Source: an uncultured Chloroflexota bacterium (GTDB lineage Bacteria; Chloroflexota; Anaerolineae; Aggregatilineales; Phototrophicaceae). From it: a DNA stretch of 5,720 bases. Every line of letters begins with the position of its first letter. Within the stretch, counting starts at the first letter, position 1. Below are positions 1-4,626 of this stretch, in pieces. The notes beneath the pieces are model-generated. The model had not been told where the DNA came from. It did not search any database and was given only the letters and a program-made list of their open reading frames with translations. The translations under genes and the position numbers were made by a program. Where the stretch lies: contig CAIVEA010000287.1 of the NCBI GenBank assembly GCA_903904765.1, positions 1-5,720 of the forward strand, read 5' to 3'.

Positions 1-9
1 AAAGAATAG

Positions 10-40
10 TTGGAAGCCTTTCATATCATTACAGTATAAT
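10..40 (+). promoter_or_regulatory. Predicted promoter of the TPR-protein gene
   Basis: A perfect TATAAT -10 box lies at 35-40. The best -35 candidate is TTGGAA at 10-15, with a longish 19-nt spacer, so the -10 is convincing and the -35 is only fair. The start of transcription would be near 47, giving a leader of about 34 nt before the GTG start at 81. Confidence 0.5.
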
Positions 41-80
41 AGGCATGTTTCGAGTTTAACCGTTTGCAGAGTGGGTCATT

Positions 81-1028
81 GTGACGACAAGCATCTCTTC
101 CACCACTGAACCGACTGCCGCTTTTAACGAGTCATGTTTGAACATTATCCGGCGCTGGGAAAGCGGCGTGCTGCCTTTTGAAACCGCGTTGAACGACATG
201 CGTCAACTTTCTCATGATGCCACACTACGCCGACATGCAGCAGAACAAGCACGTGCTGAAGGATTAATCGGCTATCTGGAAGGCTACCGGGGTAATCTGA
301 ACGCCAGCATTCGCCATTTTGAGCGTTCCCGCGCCCTGTTTCATGAGGTAGGAAATGCCCATCGCGTGGCAATTTGCGACCTGAACCTCGGCGAATCATA
401 CCGCTATAAGGGCGATTTTAGCCGCGCCCGTTCGCTGTTCGACAAAGCCTACACCGCATTCCGTGATCTGGCGGTAATCGAGGATGAGGCACTTGCGCTG
501 GGCAATAAAGGGCAGATGCTCCTCAGCATGGGCTTGTTGACGGAAGCGGAGGCCGATCTGCGCGAGAGCTACCGGCTGGCGCTGCAAATCCCCGATGACT
601 CCGATGAGCGCAAAAGCATGTTGTGCGAACTACATCATGCGCTGTGCTTGCTGTATTTGCGCCGTGGCGGCGCTGCCGAAGCATGGAACGAAGCGAGTGC
701 GGCTTATCAACTGAGTCATGCGGGGACGCTGTGCAAAGGGTTTGGCTGCCGGGCGGTGGCAGAGGCGCTAACACATACCGAAACCTGCCCGGAAGGGTTC
801 ACTGCTGACCCGGATGTGTATTTTCAGGCCGCCAATGAAGCGTTCACGGAGATCAAAGCTGAAGGTGAGATGGCACGGACGATGTTCGCTCATGCCCGCA
901 GTCTGGCACGACGTGGGCGGCGCATGACGGCGGCACGCAAGTTACAGCATGCCATGATGATCTTCACGCGCTTGGGCATGGTGGATGATGCCGCCCATGC
1001 AGCCGAGGCGCAACTTGAAATTCTGTAG
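81..1028 (+). CDS. TPR-repeat protein of unknown function
   Basis: This 315-residue, all-helical protein is built from tetratricopeptide-like repeats, which serve as scaffolds for binding other proteins. The clearest units are at about residues 57-90, 94-131 and 134-168. They show the usual pattern of small residues, a G-[DN]-[FL] turn (GNLNAS, GDFSRA) and a second helix starting with A-x-x-x-[FL]. Weaker units lie at about 178-212 and 266-300. I see no signal peptide, membrane helix or catalytic domain, so it is probably cytoplasmic. Residues 213-250, between the main array and the last repeat, contain Cys218, Cys223 and Cys236 and look less repeat-like. The start is GTG at 81; no strong Shine-Dalgarno sequence precedes it, but it is the first in-frame start after the promoter. 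TPR arrays of this kind often accompany regulators or nucleotide cyclases, but no such partner is present here. The partner and role are unknown. Confidence 0.85.
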   Translation: MTTSISSTTEPTAAFNESCLNIIRRWESGVLPFETALNDMRQLSHDATLRRHAAEQARAEGLIGYLEGYRGNLNASIRHFERSRALFHEVGNAHRVAICDLNLGESYRYKGDFSRARSLFDKAYTAFRDLAVIEDEALALGNKGQMLLSMGLLTEAEADLRESYRLALQIPDDSDERKSMLCELHHALCLLYLRRGGAAEAWNEASAAYQLSHAGTLCKGFGCRAVAEALTHTETCPEGFTADPDVYFQAANEAFTEIKAEGEMARTMFAHARSLARRGRRMTAARKLQHAMMIFTRLGMVDDAAHAAEAQLEIL

Positions 1029-1050
1029 TCCATAAGCTGAATACGCCAAA

Positions 1051-1082
1051 CAAAACAGCCTGCACTTGAGCAGGCTGTTTTG
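1051..1082. terminator. Bidirectional hairpin terminator between convergent genes
   Basis: This is a perfect 13-bp inverted repeat with arms CAAAACAGCCTGC at 1051-1063 and its complement at 1070-1082, around a 6-nt loop. Each strand ends its stem in TTTTG, so the A/T ends can act as the U-tract in either direction. It begins 22 nt after the TPR stop codon and 14 nt beyond the M23 stop codon, and would end both transcripts. Confidence 0.85.
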
Positions 1083-1096
1083 ATGCCGGATAGCAG

Positions 1097-2368
1097 CTAG
1101 AAGCCGAGTCCGGGGAGTGTCGAAAGCGGGTCGGTGGGGGTGTTGCCGCTGCGGATTTCAAAATGCAGATGCGGGCCGGACGAGTTGCCCGTGCTGCCCA
1201 CGCCGCCGATAACTGTGCCGACCGTCACCATCTGACCGCAGCGCACCGCGATACTGCTCATGTGACCGTATAGCGTGACGAACGGCCCGTGCGCCAACGC
1301 CACCATGTTGCCGTAACCCCACGAGTTCCAACCCGCGAAGATGACCGCGCCGCTGTTGGCCGCCATAATCGGTGTGCCGGGAGGGGCGGCAAGGTCTATG
1401 CCGGTGTGCCACGCGCTGAAGCCGCGCACAAATGTACCGCTAGGCAGCGGATCGGCCCAACCGGCACCGCCGCCGGGGTTCTGGACATTTCCGCAACTAC
1501 CGGGATCGCCTGATGCGAAGCTGGTGATGAACCCGCGCCGTTCGGGGCTGCTGTCATCCACCGTGACACCCGGATTCCATGAGATCGGTTCACCTTCGCC
1601 ACCGGGGATGAAAATCCATGTGCCGCTGGGCAGAATGGTGTCCGGCGATACGCCAAACAGGTTGTTATATTCCGAGTCAGTCACTTTGTACGGATCAGTC
1701 ACCTTGTAGCTGGCAGCGATGTCCGCAATCGTTTTGCTGCCGATGACCTGCACATACACCCCATCTACGGGCGGGATATTGACCACATCACCGGGGCGCA
1801 GCACCAGCACGATGCGGCGGTTGTTCGACCATGCAATCGATTCAGCAGTGATTTTGAAGCGTTCGGCAAGCGTATTGAGCGTATCACCCTGAACAGCGGT
1901 GTACTGAATCACTTCGCTGCGCGGGCGGTCTGGAATGATGGTGAACGGGTCGTTGGTATCGCGCACAAAGGTCAGCGAACCGGAGTCGTCCGGGATGGCT
2001 TGCAACGGTACGCTGAGGATGGAGGCGATTCCGGCAGGTGCAATGGTGGGCATGATGCCGGGTTGCGCGTCCAGTATCAGCGGTTGTGCAGCGACCACCA
2101 TCGGTTCGAGTGTCGGCTGTACATCCGTTGGCACAACCGCAGCCGTTGTAGCGGTTTCGGGTGCGCTGGTGGGCATGGCGGATGGCGCAGGCGAGATCAG
2201 CACGAAGGCCGTCGCAGCAGTGAGCGCGGCTGCGCCCAGCAAACTAAGTATGCCTAAGGCTTTTTGCCAGCCTCTGGTTGGCGGTGCAACCTCACGAATC
2301 GTGAGCGATGGGTTTGTATCGGCAAGGGGATCAATCGGCGGTTCAACGAATCCGTGTGGATCAACCAT
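1097..2368 (-). CDS. Membrane-anchored LysM / M23 metallopeptidase
   Basis: A 423-residue predicted cell-wall hydrolase. A short cytoplasmic N-terminus (1-36) precedes one membrane segment (about 37-58) with no obvious cleavage site, followed by a Pro/Thr/Ala-rich extracellular linker (about 59-115). LysM 1 lies at about 153-200 (QGDTLNTLAERF, ending in VVNIPP). A weaker LysM 2 lies at about 204-256. The C-terminal M23 domain (about 303-420) keeps the zinc and catalytic residues: His321 and Asp325 (HTGID), His369 (YGHM), and His400/His402 (HLHFE). It is therefore expected to be an active zinc endopeptidase cutting peptidoglycan cross-links, unlike inactive EnvC/NlpD-type activators. Cys292 and Cys377 could pair outside the cell. 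The start is fixed by AGGAGG 5 nt before the ATG. It has its own promoter downstream of the hydratase gene. LysM 2 carries a 6-residue tandem duplication. Confidence 0.93.
   Translation of the reverse strand: MVDPHGFVEPPIDPLADTNPSLTIREVAPPTRGWQKALGILSLLGAAALTAATAFVLISPAPSAMPTSAPETATTAAVVPTDVQPTLEPMVVAAQPLILDAQPGIMPTIAPAGIASILSVPLQAIPDDSGSLTFVRDTNDPFTIIPDRPRSEVIQYTAVQGDTLNTLAERFKITAESIAWSNNRRIVLVLRPGDVVNIPPVDGVYVQVIGSKTIADIAASYKVTDPYKVTDSEYNNLFGVSPDTILPSGTWIFIPGGEGEPISWNPGVTVDDSSPERRGFITSFASGDPGSCGNVQNPGGGAGWADPLPSGTFVRGFSAWHTGIDLAAPPGTPIMAANSGAVIFAGWNSWGYGNMVALAHGPFVTLYGHMSSIAVRCGQMVTVGTVIGGVGSTGNSSGPHLHFEIRSGNTPTDPLSTLPGLGF
1677..1708 (-). repeat. In-frame 18-bp tandem duplication inside LysM 2
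   Basis: A 14-nt unit at 1677-1690 recurs at 1695-1708 with one mismatch and an 18-nt period. It encodes YKVTDP followed by YKVTDS (residues 221-232 of the M23 protein). Removing one copy leaves the normal LysM spacing between the first helix (TIADIAASY) and the second (SEYNNLFG), which suggests a recent slippage duplication in a surface loop. Confidence 0.8.
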
Positions 2369-2373
2369 AGCGG

Positions 2374-2379
2374 CCTCCT
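2374..2379 (-). promoter_or_regulatory. Ribosome binding site of the M23 gene
   Basis: A full AGGAGG lies 5 nt before the ATG at 2368 and fixes the start of the M23 peptidase. Confidence 0.85.
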
Positions 2380-2438
2380 ATCCAGTCAGTCTTGCGCGTC
2401 AATCTGTCCCCCGCAGCCTCAGCCGACCCGAAGCGGGA

Positions 2439-2467
2439 ATCATAATCCTATACCGGATGGCTGGCAA
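2439..2467 (-). promoter_or_regulatory. Predicted sigma-70-type promoter of the M23 gene
   Basis: On the minus strand TTGCCA (2467-2462, 5 of 6 to consensus) is followed after exactly 17 nt by TATGAT (2444-2439, 5 of 6). This lies just past the hydratase stop codon and predicts a start near 2432 with a leader of about 63 nt. No terminator follows the hydratase gene, so read-through from it is also possible. Confidence 0.6.
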
Positions 2468-2474
2468 CCCTGAC

Positions 2475-3266
2475 TCAGCGGCCTTTCCATTCGGGCGCTT
2501 GTTTGAGCAGGACGGCCTGTGCGCCAATGGCGAAATCTTCGGTACGAATAAGCTGGTTTTGCGCCCATGCTTCCAATTCAAAGCCGCGCCCGCCATCCGC
2601 GATGCCGTCAATCACGCGCTTGGCGTATTGCACCGCCAGCGGTGCGGCCTGCGCCAGTTCCGCTGCCAACGACTCGGCACAGGGCAGCAGGTCATCGGAT
2701 GTAACGACAGCGTTTATCAGCCCCCATGATTCAGATTGCTTCAGGTCGAAGTTACGTCCGGTCAGGATATACTCTTTGGCGCGGGCAACGCCGATCAAGC
2801 GGGTGAGGCGCGTTGTGCCGCCCACATCCGGGATAATGCCCAGTTTGGTTTCGGGCAGCCCCATCTTCGTACCTTCCGCCACCAACCGGAAGTCGCAGGC
2901 CAGCGCGATTTCCATTCCCAGCCCCAAACAGTAACCATGCAGCACGGCAATCACGGGCAACGAACAGCGCTCGATCTGATGCGTAACCGCTTGATAGGCG
3001 GCGGTCAGCGGGAACAAGTTTTCGCGCCATCCGTCGCCAAAATACTCACCCGCCTGCATGAAGGATGTCACATCAATGCCCGCGCTGAAGCCGCCGCCTT
3101 CGCCACGCAGCAGGACAGCCCGCAGCCCACTTTCGCGTTCTGCTTGTGTGAAGGCAGCGGAAAGTTCGGTCATCATCGGCCACGAGAGCGCGTTGCGTTT
3201 TTCAGGGCGGTTCAAAATGATTTCAAACAGCGAGTCGCGGCGCTGGGTGCGAATGAGTTCGGACAT
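2475..3266 (-). CDS. Enoyl-CoA hydratase/isomerase family protein
   Basis: A 263-residue crotonase-fold enzyme of normal family length. It is expected to act in the cytoplasm on acyl-CoA thioesters, for example in beta-oxidation or a related acid-degradation route. The CoA/oxyanion-hole signature is at residues 59-65 (GFSAGID), and the second oxyanion-hole segment is at 110-124 (HGYCLGLGMEIALAC). Glu119 and Glu139 (LPET) match the two catalytic glutamates of enoyl-CoA hydratase. Asp147 (IPDVGG) is also present, at the position of the third acidic residue of dienoyl-CoA isomerase, so hydratase and isomerase activity cannot be separated. It is too short, and has Glu119, which argues against 3-hydroxyisobutyryl-CoA hydrolase. 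AGGAGG 6 nt before the ATG fixes the start. It is transcribed divergently from the AroE-like gene and lies upstream of the M23 gene on the same strand. No acyl-CoA dehydrogenase or thiolase is nearby to reveal the substrate. Confidence 0.92.
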   Translation of the reverse strand: MSELIRTQRRDSLFEIILNRPEKRNALSWPMMTELSAAFTQAERESGLRAVLLRGEGGGFSAGIDVTSFMQAGEYFGDGWRENLFPLTAAYQAVTHQIERCSLPVIAVLHGYCLGLGMEIALACDFRLVAEGTKMGLPETKLGIIPDVGGTTRLTRLIGVARAKEYILTGRNFDLKQSESWGLINAVVTSDDLLPCAESLAAELAQAAPLAVQYAKRVIDGIADGGRGFELEAWAQNQLIRTEDFAIGAQAVLLKQAPEWKGR

Positions 3267-3272
3267 ACTATG

Positions 3273-3278
3273 CCTCCT
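3273..3278 (-). promoter_or_regulatory. Ribosome binding site of the hydratase gene
   Basis: AGGAGG lies 6 nt before the ATG at 3266 (minus strand), a near-ideal site that fixes the start. Confidence 0.85.
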
Positions 3279-3294
3279 CGATTAACCTGATACG

Positions 3295-3300
3295 AGTATA
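3295..3300 (-). promoter_or_regulatory. Predicted -10 box of the hydratase gene
   Basis: TATACT on the minus strand matches TATAAT at 5 of 6 positions and predicts a start near 3288, about 21 nt before the ATG. No good -35 is seen; the -35 position (about 3318-3323) overlaps a CAGGTA half-site. That would suit a promoter that depends on, or is controlled by, a bound regulator. Confidence 0.4.
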
Positions 3301-3331
3301 ACGCGGTCACGGATCATTTCAGGTAGTCACT

Positions 3332-3357
3332 AACCTGTAATCTTGTAATTACAGGTT
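3332..3357. promoter_or_regulatory. 26-bp palindrome, candidate operator in divergent promoter region
   Basis: Perfect 10-bp arms AACCTGTAAT (3332-3341) and ATTACAGGTT (3348-3357) flank a 6-nt spacer. Related half-sites occur at 3284-3289 (AACCTG) and 3320-3325 (CAGGTA). The palindrome overlaps the predicted -35 of the AroE-like gene. No U-tract follows it and it lies between divergent genes, so a protein-binding operator is likelier than a terminator. The regulator is not in this window. Confidence 0.6.
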
Positions 3358-3371
3358 GTTGAGGGTACACT
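3344..3371 (+). promoter_or_regulatory. Predicted promoter of the AroE-like gene
   Basis: TTGTAA (3344-3349) and TACACT (3366-3371) are separated by 16 nt, predicting a start near 3378. The -35 lies within the palindrome. A transcript starting there would leave almost no leader for a GTG start at 3381 but about 39 nt for the ATG at 3417, which supports the latter. Confidence 0.45.
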
Positions 3372-3401
3372 GAAGCCATCGTGACCGAAGGACTATGTGT
3401 G

Positions 3402-3407
3402 AAAGGA
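3402..3407 (+). promoter_or_regulatory. Ribosome binding site deciding the AroE-like start
   Basis: AAAGGA lies 9 nt before the ATG at 3417. The alternative in-frame GTG at 3381 has only a GAGGG about 15 nt away, which is too far, and the ATG at 3459 has no such site. Confidence 0.55.
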
Positions 3408-3416
3408 TGCGCCTTA

Positions 3417-4370
3417 ATGACATCAAACACGGCTTTACAGCCTGCTACAATCCCTACCATGTATTTCGTAGGCGTGACCACCGGAAAATCCTCGATTATG
3501 AAGGTGTTCCCCAAATGGTCGGATATTCTGGAGTTGGGCGCTCAAATTAAGGGTTATGACTGCGCTTTGCACGCGCCTGCGGAGGATTATCTGGCGATTG
3601 TGCGACACATCAAGAATGACCCGCTTTCGATGGGGGCGCTGGTGACGACGCATAAGGTGGATTTGCTGCATGCCACCCGCGACGAGTTCGGCTATCTCGA
3701 TCCGTATGCGCTGCTGTGCGACGAGATTTCGAGCATTTCCAAGCGCGGCGACCAACTGCGCGGTCATGCCAAAGACCCGATCACCTCCGGCCTGTCGTGG
3801 GAAGCGTTCGTACCGGAAAACCACTGGGGGAATACGGGCGGGCATGTGTTGTGTTTGGGTGCGGGCGGTTCGGCGATTGCCATCAGCGTGTATGCTGCCA
3901 GCCGCAAGAACAAGGCAGATCGTCCGGCGAAGTTCATTACCGTGAATCGCTCGGAAGAACGCTTGAACCTGCTGCGGTCAATTCATCAGCAATTGGATAC
4001 CGATATCGAATTTGAGTACATCCTGAACGAAGACCCGGTGAAAAATGATGCGCTGATGGCGGCGCTGCCCCCCGGTTCGATGGTCATTAACGCAACGGGC
4101 ATGGGCAAAGATCGCCCCGGTTCACCTGTGACCGATCACGGTGTGTGGCCTAAGGACGGGCTGGTGTGGGAACTGAACTATCGCGGTGAACTGGATTTCA
4201 TGCATCAGGCCGAACGCCGCGCTGCACAGGACAACCTGACGATTGAGGACGGTTGGATTTACTTCCTGCACGGTTGGACGCAGGTGGTGGCCGAAGTGTT
4301 TGATGTGCAACTCACACCGGAATTGTTCGCCAAGCTGGGTGACGCGGCTTCGGAACTGCGCCCGCGTTAG
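3417..4370 (+). CDS. Shikimate dehydrogenase (AroE)-like oxidoreductase, divergent
   Basis: A predicted cytoplasmic NAD(P)-dependent dehydrogenase of 317 residues, somewhat longer than typical AroE (about 270-290). Numbering is from the ATG at 3417. The N-terminal substrate-domain signature is altered: GKSS (23-26) replaces the usual HSxSP. VTTHK (76-80) supplies a lysine equivalent to the catalytic Lys, and KDP (119-121) the partner Asp of the NTDG motif. The usual NVT and VNT asparagines are missing (LVT, ISS). The Rossmann loop GAGGS (148-152), NRS (177-179, an NADP-type NRT/NRS signature) and NATGMG (225-230) are clear. WELNYRG (251-257) matches the usual DxxY segment, while the Gln normally following LVHQ is Gly (HGW, 285-287). 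The fold and cofactor are well supported, but the changed pocket argues against assuming shikimate as substrate. In-frame GTG codons at 3381 and 3399 could extend it. It is followed by a hairpin terminator. Confidence 0.88.
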   Translation: MTSNTALQPATIPTMYFVGVTTGKSSIMKVFPKWSDILELGAQIKGYDCALHAPAEDYLAIVRHIKNDPLSMGALVTTHKVDLLHATRDEFGYLDPYALLCDEISSISKRGDQLRGHAKDPITSGLSWEAFVPENHWGNTGGHVLCLGAGGSAIAISVYAASRKNKADRPAKFITVNRSEERLNLLRSIHQQLDTDIEFEYILNEDPVKNDALMAALPPGSMVINATGMGKDRPGSPVTDHGVWPKDGLVWELNYRGELDFMHQAERRAAQDNLTIEDGWIYFLHGWTQVVAEVFDVQLTPELFAKLGDAASELRPR

Positions 4371-4383
4371 ACGCTCTCAACGA

Positions 4384-4414
4384 AGGTGGCCTCTGTAACG
4401 CACAGAGGCCACCT
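4384..4414. terminator. 13-bp hairpin after the AroE-like gene and after tRNA-Sec
   Basis: A perfect inverted repeat, AGGTGGCCTCTGT (4384-4396) with its complement at 4402-4414 and a 5-nt loop. On the plus strand it starts 14 nt after the AroE-like stop codon and is followed by TGTTTGA. On the minus strand it lies 19 nt beyond the 3' end of the tRNA. The U-tract is weak in both directions, but position and stem strength suit a shared terminator. Confidence 0.75.
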
Positions 4415-4433
4415 GTTTGACCGCGTATCAGGA

Positions 4434-4529
4434 CGGGAGTGGATGGGAGTCGAACCCACCGTGACCTGCTCTACGCAACCCACCACCGGTTTTGAAGACC
4501 GGGGCACCCACCGGGACACAGCCACCCCC
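4434..4529 (-). tRNA. selC: tRNA-Sec (selenocysteine, anticodon UCA)
   Basis: The 96-nt sequence folds as a bacterial selenocysteine tRNA, which inserts Sec at UGA codons after being charged with serine and converted by SelA. The acceptor stem has 8 bp (4529-4522 with 4442-4435, one G-U) plus discriminator G at 4434. A 2-nt linker leads to a 6-bp D stem GTGTCC/GGGTGC closed by the 4-nt loop CGGT, as in E. coli selC. The anticodon arm is CCGGT/ACCGG with loop CTTCAAA; anticodon UCA is at 4495-4493. A 26-nt variable region can form a roughly 9-bp stem with one mismatch. The T arm is GTGGG/CCCAT around TTCGACT (4454-4448), giving the 8+5 arrangement. CCA is not encoded. An ordinary Ser or Leu tRNA would have a 7-bp acceptor and a larger D loop. 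selA, selB and selD are not in the window. Confidence 0.95.
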
Positions 4530-4530
4530 A

Positions 4531-4548
4531 CGCCGCATTATAGCGGCG
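4531..4548 (-). promoter_or_regulatory. tRNA-Sec promoter: TATAAT set inside a GC palindrome
   Basis: On the minus strand a perfect TATAAT (4542-4537) ends only 7 nt before the mature tRNA 5' end at 4529. It is flanked by exact complementary arms CGCCGC (4531-4536) and GCGGCG (4543-4548). No recognisable -35 is present. The GC-rich stretch between -10 and +1 (GCGGCGT) resembles the discriminators of growth-rate-controlled stable-RNA promoters. Confidence 0.6.
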
Positions 4549-4587
4549 GCCTGCATTCCCCGCGATAGTGAGTATCGTTATCTTTTT

Positions 4588-4617
4588 TCTCCCTTTCGCC
4601 ACCTGCGAGAAGGGAGG
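4588..4617. repeat. Imperfect hairpin downstream of the methyltransferase gene
   Basis: CTCCCTTTCGC (4589-4599) pairs with 4605-4616 through 11 bp with a single bulged G (4609), around a 5-nt loop, plus a wobble at 4588/4617. It lies 10 nt after the methyltransferase stop (minus strand), but on that strand it is followed by A's and not U's. On the plus strand a T6 run precedes it. It is therefore not a standard terminator; a dispersed palindromic repeat is possible. Confidence 0.5.
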
Positions 4618-4626
4618 ATGAGGGTG

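Noticed and set aside
2475..2477. Possible Sec read-through at the hydratase UGA stop
   Set aside because: The codon ends a full-length crotonase, and the frame closes with TAG about nine codons later without any extra domain.
1935..2729. 264-codon open frame on the plus strand
   Set aside because: It lies opposite the 5' half of the M23 gene and the 3' end of the hydratase gene, both of which have clear domains and ribosome sites. Its low-complexity translation shows no domain, so it is a shadow frame.
3381..3416. GTG at 3381 as the start of the AroE-like gene
   Set aside because: It would give a nearly leaderless message from the predicted promoter and lacks a well-spaced ribosome site; the ATG at 3417 has AAAGGA 9 nt upstream. 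Not fully excluded.
4434..4529. Ordinary tRNA-Ser or tRNA-Leu, or a suppressor tRNA
   Set aside because: The 8-bp acceptor, 6-bp D stem with CGGT loop and UCA anticodon match the selenocysteine architecture, not class II Ser/Leu tRNAs.
4386..4568. Short plus-strand open frame across the tRNA region
   Set aside because: It covers the hairpin and the antisense of tRNA-Sec. The tRNA fold explains the sequence fully and no ribosome site is present.
4563..4588. Plus-strand hairpin CGATA/TATCG followed by a T-rich run as a terminator
   Set aside because: The stem is only 5 bp and A/T-rich, no plus-strand gene needs ending there, and the AroE-like gene already has a 13-bp hairpin 150 bp earlier.
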